25,422 nucleotides of DNA from the NCBI GenBank assembly GCA_024638345.1, contig JAHEKL010000008.1, forward strand, positions 1 to 25,422, written 5' to 3'. The notes beneath the pieces are model-generated. The model saw only the letters and a program-made list of their open reading frames with translations. It did no database searches and was not told the DNA's origin. Shown piece by piece: positions 15,890 through 23,091 of this stretch (position 1 is the first letter of the stretch; every line of letters begins with the position of its first letter). The translations under genes were made by a program, and so were the position numbers. The stretch is from Gammaproteobacteria bacterium (GTDB lineage Bacteria; Gemmatimonadota; Gemmatimonadetes; Longimicrobiales; Gaopeijiaceae).

Positions 15890-16744
15890 ATGCCCGACCC
15901 ACGCCTACTCATACGGTTCTGCGTCCTCATGGTCCTGTCGACGCTGATGACTCTGGCCCCGTCTGAAGTCGCCGCCCAAGACGATCCTCCGCTTGGTTGG
16001 ACCGACGTCGCAGAGCTGACCTTCGTGTTGACCTCTGGAAATGCGACGGCGAGCACCCTCGGCCTCAAGAACACGCTCGAGCATCGCTGGGAGGATGCAT
16101 TGTTTCAGCTAGCCGCCGGAGCCGTCCGCGCGGAGTCGGGGATCACGACGCGGACAGCGACCGGAACCGTCGACGATTTCACCGTCGTGCGCCGCACCAA
16201 CTCCGAGAAGACCGCCGAGAACTTCTTCGTGAAGAGTCGGTTCGACAGGGATCTGAGCGAATCCTCCTACCTTTTCGGCGGCGCCGGTTGGGACCGAAAT
16301 ACCTTCGCCGGAATCGAGAACCGCTACGCGATGGTGGCTGGAGCGGGTCGCGCCTGGGCCGACAGCGAGGGCAGCCGCTTCAAGACAGACATCGGTCTGA
16401 CCTACACGATCCAGAATGATGTCGTCGAAGCTCCGGGAAAGGATGACGGCTTCGGCGGTATTCGGGCCACCGTGGACTTCCTGCGGACGCTCACACCCTC
16501 GACGGAGTTCACCAGCCTTCTCGTGGTGGACGAAAACCTGAACGAATCGGATGATCTGAGAGCCGACTGGACGAATGCCCTGGCGGTGGCGATCTCCAGC
16601 AACCTCGCGCTCAAGGCCAGCTTTCAGGTGCTTTTCGACAACCTTCCGGCTCTGGTTGGGGTTCCTCTCGGAACCGGCCAGGTGCTCGTGCCACTCCAGA
16701 AATCAGATCGCTCAATGACCCTGGCCCTCGTCATAGACTTCTAG
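15890..16744 (+). CDS. DUF481 (YdiY-like) outer-membrane beta-barrel protein
   Basis: A 284-aa exported protein. The signal peptide covers about residues 1-29 (hydrophobic LIRFCVLMVLSTLMTLA, cleavage near VAAQD). The mature part is alternating amphipathic strands with the DUF481 opening GWTDVAELTFVLTSGNATASTLGLKN, here GWTDVAELTFVLTSGN at the mature N-terminus. The last residues, MTLALVIDF, end in Phe, the usual signal for outer-membrane barrel assembly. DUF481 proteins such as E. coli YdiY have no settled function. The start is the ATG at 15890 with CAGGAG 5 nt before it; an in-frame upstream start at 15821 would bury the signal peptide. The promoter at 15627-15655 is the likely source of transcription, with a leader of about 230 nt. 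Confidence 0.85.
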   Translation: MPDPRLLIRFCVLMVLSTLMTLAPSEVAAQDDPPLGWTDVAELTFVLTSGNATASTLGLKNTLEHRWEDALFQLAAGAVRAESGITTRTATGTVDDFTVVRRTNSEKTAENFFVKSRFDRDLSESSYLFGGAGWDRNTFAGIENRYAMVAGAGRAWADSEGSRFKTDIGLTYTIQNDVVEAPGKDDGFGGIRATVDFLRTLTPSTEFTSLLVVDENLNESDDLRADWTNALAVAISSNLALKASFQVLFDNLPALVGVPLGTGQVLVPLQKSDRSMTLALVIDF

Positions 16745-16773
16745 ATCGGGATCTGGGGAGGGGTGCAAAAAGG

Positions 16774-16814
16774 GAGGCCGGGAGCGGGGGGAAACCTACC
16801 CCACTCCCGGCCTC
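16774..16814 (-). terminator. Intrinsic terminator between convergent genes
   Basis: GAGGCCGGGAG pairs perfectly with CTCCCGGCCTC (11 bp), and an inner GGGG/CCCC extends the fold. Read on the minus strand the stem is followed by CCCTTTTTGC, a proper T-tract, so it should end the mscL-DUF4332 transcript; on the plus strand it can also stop DUF481 transcription, with a weaker tail. Confidence 0.8.
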
Positions 16815-16852
16815 TCTGGTGTGGTGGCCGAGGGTCCCGGCCACGGTCGTCT

Positions 16853-17257
16853 TCAGTGCGTGACGACCTTGCCCAGTCTCCTGGCCTGTGCGATCCAATT
16901 CGAGACGCGAATCTCGGAAGGAACGAGCCTGACGAGGCGCTTCTTGGCGTTCACCTCTCGCAGGGCTCCGACCAGATTCGAGGGGTTTCGTCCAGAAAGC
17001 TCCGGGACGGTGTCGACGCCGGCGGCCTCGAGCAGCTCCGCGTATTCGGCCCCGATTCCCCTCACCCGCATCAGGTCCACCTGGTTCACGAACCGAAGGA
17101 TTCGGCTCTCGTCGATCCCGGACGTCTTACTGACGACTCTACGGCCCTTCTTGCTCGCACCCCTCAGTAGGAGCGCGTCCGGACTTCCAACGCCTCCGGA
17201 CTTGAGCTTCTTGGCGAGGGTGGGCCCGATGCCCTCGATGTCGGTGAGCTTCGGCAT
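16853..17257 (-). CDS. DUF4332 helix-hairpin-helix protein
   Basis: A 134-aa small cytoplasmic protein with two helix-hairpin-helix units: DIEGIGPTLAKKLKSGGV (6-23) and RVRGIGAEYAELLEAAGV (64-81). The rest matches DUF4332, including the ending of the domain at WIAQARRLGK. The GIG hairpins resemble nonspecific DNA-binding HhH motifs, but DUF4332 proteins have no defined role. The start is the ATG at 17255-17257, with GGGAGG 6 nt upstream. The frame remains open far upstream (to 17848), but that part is antiparallel noise over mscL. It is 41 bp downstream of mscL and is probably in the same transcript, ending at the terminator at 16774-16814. Confidence 0.88.
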   Translation of the reverse strand: MPKLTDIEGIGPTLAKKLKSGGVGSPDALLLRGASKKGRRVVSKTSGIDESRILRFVNQVDLMRVRGIGAEYAELLEAAGVDTVPELSGRNPSNLVGALREVNAKKRLVRLVPSEIRVSNWIAQARRLGKVVTH

Positions 17258-17298
17258 ATCGATCCTCCCAGTGTCTTCAGATTCTGCGAGTCGGGCCA

Positions 17299-17742
17299 CT
17301 AGCCGGTGGCGCGCGTGCTCAATAGATCCCGAATCTCGCCGAGAAGCCGCTCTTCGGCCGAAGGCTCGGGCGGTGCGGTCGGCTCCTCGACGGCTTCCTC
17401 CTGCTTGCGAAGCGCGTTGAAGTTCCGTACGACCATGAAGACAGCGAACGCGACAATCAGGAACGAGATCAGCGCGTTGATGAAGACGCCGTAGTTGATC
17501 GTCACGGCACCGGCTTCCTGAGCGGCAGCGAGTGTGGCGTAGGGCCCCGCTCCCGTTCCGCTCGACAGCGTAACGAAGAGGTCGGCGAAATCGACTCCGC
17601 CGAGGAGCAAACCGATGGGCGGCATGAGGATGTCGTTTACGAGGGACTGGATGATCGTCCCGAACGCGGCGCCGATGATAATCCCGACTGCCATGTCGAG
17701 CATGTTGCCCTTGACGGCAAACTCCTTGAACTCGTTCAGCAT
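17299..17742 (-). CDS. mscL: Large-conductance mechanosensitive channel MscL
   Basis: A 147-aa inner-membrane channel that opens under high membrane tension to release solutes during hypo-osmotic shock; it acts as a pentamer. The N-terminus FKEFAVKGNMLDMAVGIIIGAAFG is the family signature (amphipathic helix plus the glycine-rich TM1, about 14-43), followed by the periplasmic loop (about 50-80), TM2 (about 85-107) and the C-terminal bundle helix EERLLGEIRDLL (130-141). All parts and the overall length are normal. AAGGAGA lies 9 nt before the ATG. It diverges across 210 bp from the sigma-factor operon that encodes an MscS-like channel. Confidence 0.97.
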   Translation of the reverse strand: MLNEFKEFAVKGNMLDMAVGIIIGAAFGTIIQSLVNDILMPPIGLLLGGVDFADLFVTLSSGTGAGPYATLAAAQEAGAVTINYGVFINALISFLIVAFAVFMVVRNFNALRKQEEAVEEPTAPPEPSAEERLLGEIRDLLSTRATG

Positions 17743-17851
17743 CTGACCATGTCTCCTTCATGGGGTAACAGGGGCTCCGCGACCATGGCGAATCCGCCCG
17801 GTCCCGGGCACGCGTCCCTAATGGACAGAGCTCGCGATGAAAAGTCACATC

Positions 17852-17863
17852 CTTCGGCCGAAG
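17852..17863. promoter_or_regulatory. Palindrome in the shared mscL/sigma divergent region
   Basis: CTTCGGCCGAAG, a perfect 12-bp dyad near the centre of the 210-bp interval 17743-17952. It may be a regulator site controlling both directions. I could not find a convincing sigma-70 or ECF promoter in the interval by eye. The same 12-mer also occurs inside mscL at 17352-17363, which argues for caution. Confidence 0.3.
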
Positions 17864-17952
17864 CCCTCCCCTCGCGGACGTGCAGGCCCGGCGTTGAACC
17901 GCACCAGGTGACTCGACCGCAGGCGATGATGTCTACCAGCTAGAGTCAAGCC

Positions 17953-18552
17953 TTGTCCGATTACCGAGATCAAACCGACGAAGCGTTGGTGCAGAGCGCG
18001 CTCTCCAGCGCGGAGGACGACTATCGCGCCTTCGAGGAGTTGGTTCGTCGATATGAGGGCAGGGTGCAGACCAACTGCCGATACCTATCGGGCTCCCCGG
18101 ACGAAGCCGAGGATCTTGCCCAGGAGGTCATGGTGAAGTTGTTCTTCGGCCTTCGTAGCTTCGAGGGACGGTCGAGCTTCCGAACCTGGATGATGCGGAT
18201 CAAGTCCAACCACTGCATCAACTTCGTGAAGAAGCGGCGGATCGAGACCGTAGAGTTGGAAGATCACGCGAACCCGGGTAGGGCCGCTTCGGTCCCACCC
18301 GACGCCTGGCGTGGGCTCGAGAAGGCGGAGGCGGCCCAGCGCGTCCGGGAGGTGCTGTTGAAGTTGCCGGAGTCCCTGCGGATCCCGCTGGTGCTACGCG
18401 ACATGGACGGCCTCGAGTACCGGGAGATCGCCGCGGACATGGGAATCGGGCTCTCCGCCGCGAAGATGAGGATCATGCGTGGCCGAGCCGAGTTCCGGCG
18501 CCTTCTGGGGCAGTCCGTAGCCTCGCCCGAGGCAGAGACGACGGCTCGATGA
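17953..18552 (+). CDS. ECF-type RNA polymerase sigma factor, SigX-like
   Basis: A 199-aa alternative sigma factor. Region 2 spans about 26-96 (FEELVRRYEGRVQ, then DEAEDLAQEVMVKLFFGL and FRTWMMRIKSNHCINF), and region 4 spans about 134-186 (LPESLRIPLVLRDMDGLEYREIA and the recognition-helix part GIGLSAAKMRIMRGRAEF). The phrases EELVRRY, EVMVKLFFGL, FEGRS and GLSAAKMR are close to what I recall of Pseudomonas SigX; this is memory, not an alignment. The start is TTG at 17953: an in-frame TAG at 17941 blocks anything earlier, no ATG precedes the conserved part, and the Shine-Dalgarno is weak, suggesting low basal translation. Its stop overlaps the next ATG by 4 bp (ATGA). Confidence 0.92.
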   Translation: MSDYRDQTDEALVQSALSSAEDDYRAFEELVRRYEGRVQTNCRYLSGSPDEAEDLAQEVMVKLFFGLRSFEGRSSFRTWMMRIKSNHCINFVKKRRIETVELEDHANPGRAASVPPDAWRGLEKAEAAQRVREVLLKLPESLRIPLVLRDMDGLEYREIAADMGIGLSAAKMRIMRGRAEFRRLLGQSVASPEAETTAR

Positions 18553-18806
18553 GCGAGGATTCCGATCGAGGCGACGGGTCGCCGGACGAGGAGATCGAGC
18601 TCCCCGTCGAGGAGCTCGCCGAGCTGTTGGACGACGTTCGACCCGGCTTCGTCCACCGAGTCACCGCCTCTCTGAGACGGCGGTCACTCTTGTCACAGGT
18701 GATCACTTTCTCGTGGGATGCCACATGGAACGCGCTGATGGAGTTCCTGGAGATGGCCTTTTCATTGTTCGGCTTCGACCGATCCAACCGGGGAGAGAAT
18801 GACTGA
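18549..18806 (+). CDS. Small sigma-linked protein, candidate anti-sigma factor (CfrX-like)
   Basis: An 85-aa protein coded between the sigma factor and the MscS-like channel, overlapping the first by 4 bp and the second by 1 bp, so all three are likely translationally coupled. Residues 1-30 are acidic; a central basic helix (VHRVTASLRRRSL, 36-48) precedes an aromatic amphipathic stretch (FSWDATWNALMEFLEMAFSLFGF, here the parts FSWDATW and FLEMAFSLFG) that could lie on a membrane or dock on a channel. It has no zinc-binding HxxxCxxC motif and no clear transmembrane helix, so it is not a standard ZAS anti-sigma factor. Position and size match CfrX, a putative anti-sigma protein beside SigX and CmpX in Pseudomonas. 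Homology is inferred from context, not shown. Confidence 0.72.
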   Translation: MSEDSDRGDGSPDEEIELPVEELAELLDDVRPGFVHRVTASLRRRSLLSQVITFSWDATWNALMEFLEMAFSLFGFDRSNRGEND

Positions 18807-19621
18807 TGGGTGCCCAGATCCAAAGCCAGCTCGTCGACACCTACCGGAGTCTGGTCGACGACATCATCTCGTGGACTCCCAGGGTGATCCTGGGCGTCAT
18901 CCTCATCGTCGTCGCCATCGTCGGGGCGAAGCTGATCGAGAGGGGGATGCGCTCGTTGATGGTGCGAATGAGGTTCGACGCGCTCCTCGAGAAGATCGGG
19001 ATCGATCAGGCGTTTCAGAAACTGGGGATTCGGGAGTCACTCAATTCCCTCGTGCCGCGGTTGGTCTACTACCTGCTGCTGATCCTGTTCGCGCGCACCG
19101 CGGCGGACGCGATGGGGCTGACCGCGATTTCCAGCGCGATCGGCACGTTCATGGCCTACGTTCCAAACATCGTGGCTGCCCTGCTCATCATCACCATCGG
19201 TGGAGCGGCGGCGCAGTTCGCCGGCACGGCTGTCTCACAGGCGGCCGCGAACTCGGGAGTCGACTTCGCCTCGTCCCTGGGGCGGATGGTGGCGGGAATT
19301 CTGTTCTTCGTCGTCGGAATCATGGCGATCGCGCAGCTTCAGATCGATACGGAGATCGTCCGCGTGGTGACAACGGCTGGTCTGGCCGGGATGGCGCTCG
19401 CCTTCGGGCTCGCGTTCGGTCTGGGGAGCCGGGAGATCACGCGGAACATCATGGCCGGCTTCTACGCGCGGAAGACGTTCGAGATCGGTCGCGAGATCGA
19501 GATTCAGGGGGAGATCGGGGAGCTTCGCAGCATCACTCCGACACAGACCATCCTCCAGCAGGGAGACCGCACGGTCGCGGTGGGCAATTCCGTGTTCTTG
19601 GATGGTGTGGTGAAACAGTGA
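18806..19621 (+). CDS. MscS-like/CmpX-like TM-helix mechanosensitive channel protein
   Basis: A 271-aa inner-membrane protein with about five hydrophobic helices (25-44, 84-104, 118-139, 157-178, 186-207). The last one, AGLAGMALAFGLAFGLGSRE (191-210), has the Gly/Ala pattern of the MscS pore helix and leads into the beta domain, NIMAGFYARKTFEIG, which stops after about 60 residues. The protein therefore lacks the large C-terminal alpha/beta cage of E. coli MscS and resembles CmpX and other conserved TM-helix (PF05552-type) proteins. It should sense membrane tension or lipid state. The ATG at 18806 overlaps the preceding stop (TGATG), with GGGGAGAG upstream. The coupling suggests that it forms one functional unit with the sigma factor and the 85-aa protein. 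Confidence 0.88.
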   Translation: MGAQIQSQLVDTYRSLVDDIISWTPRVILGVILIVVAIVGAKLIERGMRSLMVRMRFDALLEKIGIDQAFQKLGIRESLNSLVPRLVYYLLLILFARTAADAMGLTAISSAIGTFMAYVPNIVAALLIITIGGAAAQFAGTAVSQAAANSGVDFASSLGRMVAGILFFVVGIMAIAQLQIDTEIVRVVTTAGLAGMALAFGLAFGLGSREITRNIMAGFYARKTFEIGREIEIQGEIGELRSITPTQTILQQGDRTVAVGNSVFLDGVVKQ

Positions 19622-19643
19622 CCGTACGAATGGGGCGGTCGGA

Positions 19644-20519
19644 TCAATCTCCGATTCGGAGTCGAGCCGCCACCGGATAGTGGTCGGACGGATAGCGGCC
19701 ATCGGCGCTGTGGATCACCGTTTCGACCCCGGGCACCACAACCGGTCCGCCGACGAGGATCCAGTCGATCCGACCCTCCCAACCTTCGGGCGGGGGTCCG
19801 AAACCGTTCGAGGTGAGGGGCGGCCCCTGCCGATCCTCCGCCACCACCCATGCGTCCATGAGTCCATGGCTCATGGCCAGCTGCCAGGTCTCGCTCTCCC
19901 CGGCAACCGAGTTGAAATCACCCATCACCACCACCGCGCTCCCGGGCGGGAGCTCGGCGATCCGGGCATTGATCTGCTCCATGGAGCGGAGCTGTCGTTC
20001 TCCCCGGCGTAGCGTGAAGTGGGTGTTGAAGACGTAGATTTGGCGACCGGTCTCGAGGTGGTAGAAACGGGCCCAGGTCACGATCCGTGAGCCTCTGCGT
20101 CCCCTGGTCGGGACCTCGGGCGTGTCCGACAGCCAAAACGTCCCCGCTTCGACAGGGCTCAGTTCCCGAAAGCGATAGAAGATGGGTGTGAACTCACTGA
20201 GCCCTCGACCGCCGTTCATGCCCCGATCGACCCCCAGCCACCGGTACTCGGGGAGCGCCGACTCCAGGTAATCGATCTGCTCGGTCAGGGCCTCCTGGAG
20301 CCCGAGCACATGGGGCCCGACTCTCTCGATCGTCTCCGCGACGAGCTCTTTCCGGTGAGGCCACGCGTTGGCTCCGTCCCGCCCGGCCGATGTTCGGATG
20401 TTGAAAGTCATGACCTCGAGCGAGATCGGCTCGGGCTCGGAGACGGCCTCGGTCTGCGCGTGGAGGAGTGCGGGACCGATCAAACCGGCGGCCAGGGCAA
20501 GCATCCGGGCTGTTCTCAT
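19644..20519 (-). CDS. Secreted endonuclease/exonuclease/phosphatase-family hydrolase
   Basis: A 291-aa exported phosphoesterase of the EEP superfamily. A signal peptide (MRTARMLALAAGLIGPALL, about 1-22) precedes a complete catalytic set: N40 (MTFNIR), E76 (GLQEA), H167 (NTHFT), D201 and N203 (MGDFNS), D252 (RIDWI) and D279-H280 (PSDHYP). These residues hold a divalent metal and cleave phosphodiester or phosphomonoester bonds; the substrate (DNA, sphingolipid, inositol phosphate or other) cannot be decided. Similar secreted EEP proteins are common in environmental bacteria. The start is taken at the ATG at 20517-20519, where the signal peptide begins; the ribosome site is weak (GGAG 10 nt away). 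It diverges from the DUF5916 gene across 172 bp, and its stop is 22 bp from the channel gene's stop. Confidence 0.88.
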   Translation of the reverse strand: MRTARMLALAAGLIGPALLHAQTEAVSEPEPISLEVMTFNIRTSAGRDGANAWPHRKELVAETIERVGPHVLGLQEALTEQIDYLESALPEYRWLGVDRGMNGGRGLSEFTPIFYRFRELSPVEAGTFWLSDTPEVPTRGRRGSRIVTWARFYHLETGRQIYVFNTHFTLRRGERQLRSMEQINARIAELPPGSAVVVMGDFNSVAGESETWQLAMSHGLMDAWVVAEDRQGPPLTSNGFGPPPEGWEGRIDWILVGGPVVVPGVETVIHSADGRYPSDHYPVAARLRIGD

Positions 20520-20655
20520 CGGTTGCCGCTCCGCGGTGGGCGTTTCGGGAAACCGGATCGAGGCGATTCGGAACGTCGCACAGCTCGTCAAGATTTCCTG
20601 CAACATCCTAATCCGGTGATCGGAGAGCCGACAAGACGAACGGTAGGAACGAGCG

Positions 20656-20684
20656 TTGCCCTCGCCCTCGGTCCGGCATAGCCT
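20656..20684 (+). promoter_or_regulatory. Possible promoter giving a near-leaderless DUF5916 transcript
   Basis: TTGCCC-17 bp-TAGCCT places transcription start at about 20691, on or beside the ATG at 20692, which has no Shine-Dalgarno. The -10 match is poor (3/6), so this is tentative. Confidence 0.28.
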
Positions 20685-20691
20685 CCGTTCC

Positions 20692-23016
20692 ATGCAAGGT
20701 GAATCGGGTCGTGCGTCCCCCGGGCATCGCGAGTGTCCTATCGGCGGCGCAAGACCGAGCGTCGATCGACGGGCCCGCTCCGCGATTCCCGGGATCGTGC
20801 TTGCCTTCGTGCTGGCGGCAACGCCGACCCACGTGGCGGCTCAGCAGCTCCGGAACGGTCCCGGAGGTGAACCCCCGCTGGACCTTCCCAGAATCGATGG
20901 TTCGATCGTGATCGACGGGCTCGTCGACGAGCCCGCATGGGCCGGCGCGGCCCTGCTAGAGGGGGTCGTTCAGGTTCCGGACTTCGGCGCGGAGCCCAGT
21001 CAGAGGGGTGACTTCCTGCTCGCGCACGACGGCGAGTATCTCTATCTCGGCTGCCGCATGTACGAATCGGATCCGGACCTCATCCGAATCACCACACTCG
21101 AGCGGGACGTGAGCCCCTACGTGACCGATTCGTGCGGCATGCGGTTGGACAACTACAACGACGAAGAGAACTCGCTCGTCTTCATCACCACCCCCGCGGG
21201 AGTGCGGACGGACTGGACGTTCGCCAACGACGCGAGCGGTCCTCCCAATCGAGAGTGGGACACCTTCTGGGATGCTCAGGGCGCTCTGACCGAGTACGGG
21301 TGGTCCGCCGAGATTCGTGTCCCGTTCTCGAGCATGGGGTTTCAGATCGTCGACGATCAGGTCGTCATGGGCTTCTCGGTGACCCGTACGATCGTCCGAA
21401 ACGCCGAGTCGATCGTGCACCCTGCCATCCCACCCAACTGGGGACCTGCCAGCGTCGCAAAGCCCACTCAGCTGAGAAAGATGATCCTGAGAGGACTAGA
21501 GCCGGAGAACCCGGTCTATCTGACGCCTTACGTGTTGGGTGGTGGCGGACATACGCACGCACTGGACGCATCGAGCGGTCGGTACGTGCGCGGGAACGAG
21601 GAGGTCATGGAGTTGGGTGCGGATCTGAGATACGGGATCACGCGGAACCTCAACCTGGACCTGAGCGTCAATACGGACTTCGCGCAGGTGGAGGCGGACG
21701 ATCAGCAGGTGAACCTGACGCGTTTCTCACTGTTCTTCCCAGAGCAGCGCCGATTCTTCCAGGAGCGTAACCAGATCTTCCAGGTGCCTCTCGGCTTCAA
21801 CGAGCGGCTCTTCCACTCCCGCCGGATCGGCCTCGTGGACGGCAGGCAGGTCCCGATCTACGGGGGCGGGCGCGTTGTGGGCCGCATCGGGAATTGGGAC
21901 GTAGGGTTCCTAGACATGCACACCGAGGCGCATGGGGCCGTGCCCTCGGAGAATCTCGGGGTGGCTCGACTGCGCAGGAGAATCTTGAACGACGCCTCGT
22001 ACCTCGGTGGGATCGTGACGAGTCGAGTGGGTAACGACGGCACATACAACGTGCTCTACGGAACGGATGCATCGATCCGACTCTTCGGTCAGGACTTCCT
22101 GACGATCAACTGGGCGCAAAGCTTCGACCACGCTGACGAGGAAACGCTCGATCTGGGCACCCTCGACCGGAGTCTCGTCCGTCTGGACTGGCAGCGGCGA
22201 GGGAATGACGGAGTGACATACGGGGCGAATCTGATTAGAGCCGGGGAGCAGTTCGAGCCTGGTATGGGCTTCCTGCGTCGTCGCGACTACGTGTCCGGCA
22301 CGGGCAGTCTCGGCTACGGGTGGCGGCCGGGCGCTGGGGCGTCGCTCAACCGGTACGGCTTCTCGGTGGACGGCAACTTCTTCCGTCGAAACCAGGACGA
22401 CTCGATCGAATCGGGCCAGTTCGGTCTGACCGGGATCCTGGAAACCCGGGGGACCCATCGCATCACCACCCACCTTCTCAGAAGCTATGAGGATCTGACG
22501 CGGCCCTTCGAGCTGTCCGACGAGGCCGTGATTCCGGTGGGCTCGTACTGGTTCACCGAGGTAGCCCTGGCCTACAGCGCCGCCTCCGGCGACTGGTTCA
22601 GACCCAACGCGAACATCTCGGGAGGCCGGTTCTACGACGGGACACGGCTGTCCATCGGGTTCTCGCCCGAGTGGGCCGTCTCGAGGCATATCCGTTTGAG
22701 CGGCACCTACGAGTTCAACAGGATCCAGTTCGACGACCGGGGACAGGAGTTCAGGTCCCATCTCGCTCGGTTGAGAACCGAGCTCACCTTCAGCACCCGA
22801 ACCTCCGGCTCGGCGTTTGTACAGTTCAACAGCGCCGGGGATCTGGTCGCGGTCAACCTGCGCTTCCGATACAACCCACGTGAGGGAAACGACCTGTACG
22901 TCGTCTGGAACGAGACATTCAATTCCGACCGTTTCTCTCTCGATCCCGTCGCTCCCCTCAGCCAGGAGCGCGCGCTCCTAATCAAGTACTCCCACACACT
23001 CACACTCGGCCTCTGA
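20692..23016 (+). CDS. DUF5916 outer-membrane protein with N-terminal CBM9-like domain
   Basis: A 774-aa exported protein. The signal peptide lies deep in the N-terminus: 30 charged residues, then SAIPGIVLAFVLAATPTHVAAQQ (here IPGIVLAFVLAATP) with cleavage near residue 51. Residues about 60-250 are a carbohydrate-binding family 9-like module (IDGSIVIDGLVDEPAW, then GEYLYLGCRMYES and GWSAEIRVPFSSM). Residues about 265-774 form a DUF5916 outer-membrane barrel containing the family segment FSLFFPEQRRFFQERNQIF. Such proteins may sense or bind sugars at the surface. The ATG at 20692 is preferred; a TTG at 20656 is possible. There is no Shine-Dalgarno. A hairpin and a CBS-domain gene follow. Confidence 0.9.
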   Translation: MQGESGRASPGHRECPIGGARPSVDRRARSAIPGIVLAFVLAATPTHVAAQQLRNGPGGEPPLDLPRIDGSIVIDGLVDEPAWAGAALLEGVVQVPDFGAEPSQRGDFLLAHDGEYLYLGCRMYESDPDLIRITTLERDVSPYVTDSCGMRLDNYNDEENSLVFITTPAGVRTDWTFANDASGPPNREWDTFWDAQGALTEYGWSAEIRVPFSSMGFQIVDDQVVMGFSVTRTIVRNAESIVHPAIPPNWGPASVAKPTQLRKMILRGLEPENPVYLTPYVLGGGGHTHALDASSGRYVRGNEEVMELGADLRYGITRNLNLDLSVNTDFAQVEADDQQVNLTRFSLFFPEQRRFFQERNQIFQVPLGFNERLFHSRRIGLVDGRQVPIYGGGRVVGRIGNWDVGFLDMHTEAHGAVPSENLGVARLRRRILNDASYLGGIVTSRVGNDGTYNVLYGTDASIRLFGQDFLTINWAQSFDHADEETLDLGTLDRSLVRLDWQRRGNDGVTYGANLIRAGEQFEPGMGFLRRRDYVSGTGSLGYGWRPGAGASLNRYGFSVDGNFFRRNQDDSIESGQFGLTGILETRGTHRITTHLLRSYEDLTRPFELSDEAVIPVGSYWFTEVALAYSAASGDWFRPNANISGGRFYDGTRLSIGFSPEWAVSRHIRLSGTYEFNRIQFDDRGQEFRSHLARLRTELTFSTRTSGSAFVQFNSAGDLVAVNLRFRYNPREGNDLYVVWNETFNSDRFSLDPVAPLSQERALLIKYSHTLTLGL

Positions 23017-23023
23017 GGGCAAG

Positions 23024-23050
23024 CTGGCCCCGTCGGATCCCGCGGGCCAG
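23024..23050 (+). terminator. Hairpin between DUF5916 and CBS genes
   Basis: CTGGCCC/GGGCCAG, a perfect 7-bp stem with a 13-nt loop, beginning 8 nt after the DUF5916 stop codon. No T-tract follows. It may attenuate read-through into the CBS gene. Confidence 0.4.
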
Positions 23051-23091
23051 ATTGAAGATCGACGGTCCGTTCCTCTCTGCCGGGAGCGAGT

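Noticed and set aside
17352..17363. Second copy of CTTCGGCCGAAG exactly 500 bp from the intergenic one
   Set aside because: It codes for part of the conserved MscL C-terminal region; the exact spacing is most likely chance.
17258..17848. 197-residue N-terminal extension of the DUF4332 ORF
   Set aside because: Runs over mscL in another frame; the internal ATG at 17257 has a strong GGGAGG site and begins exactly at the HhH domain.
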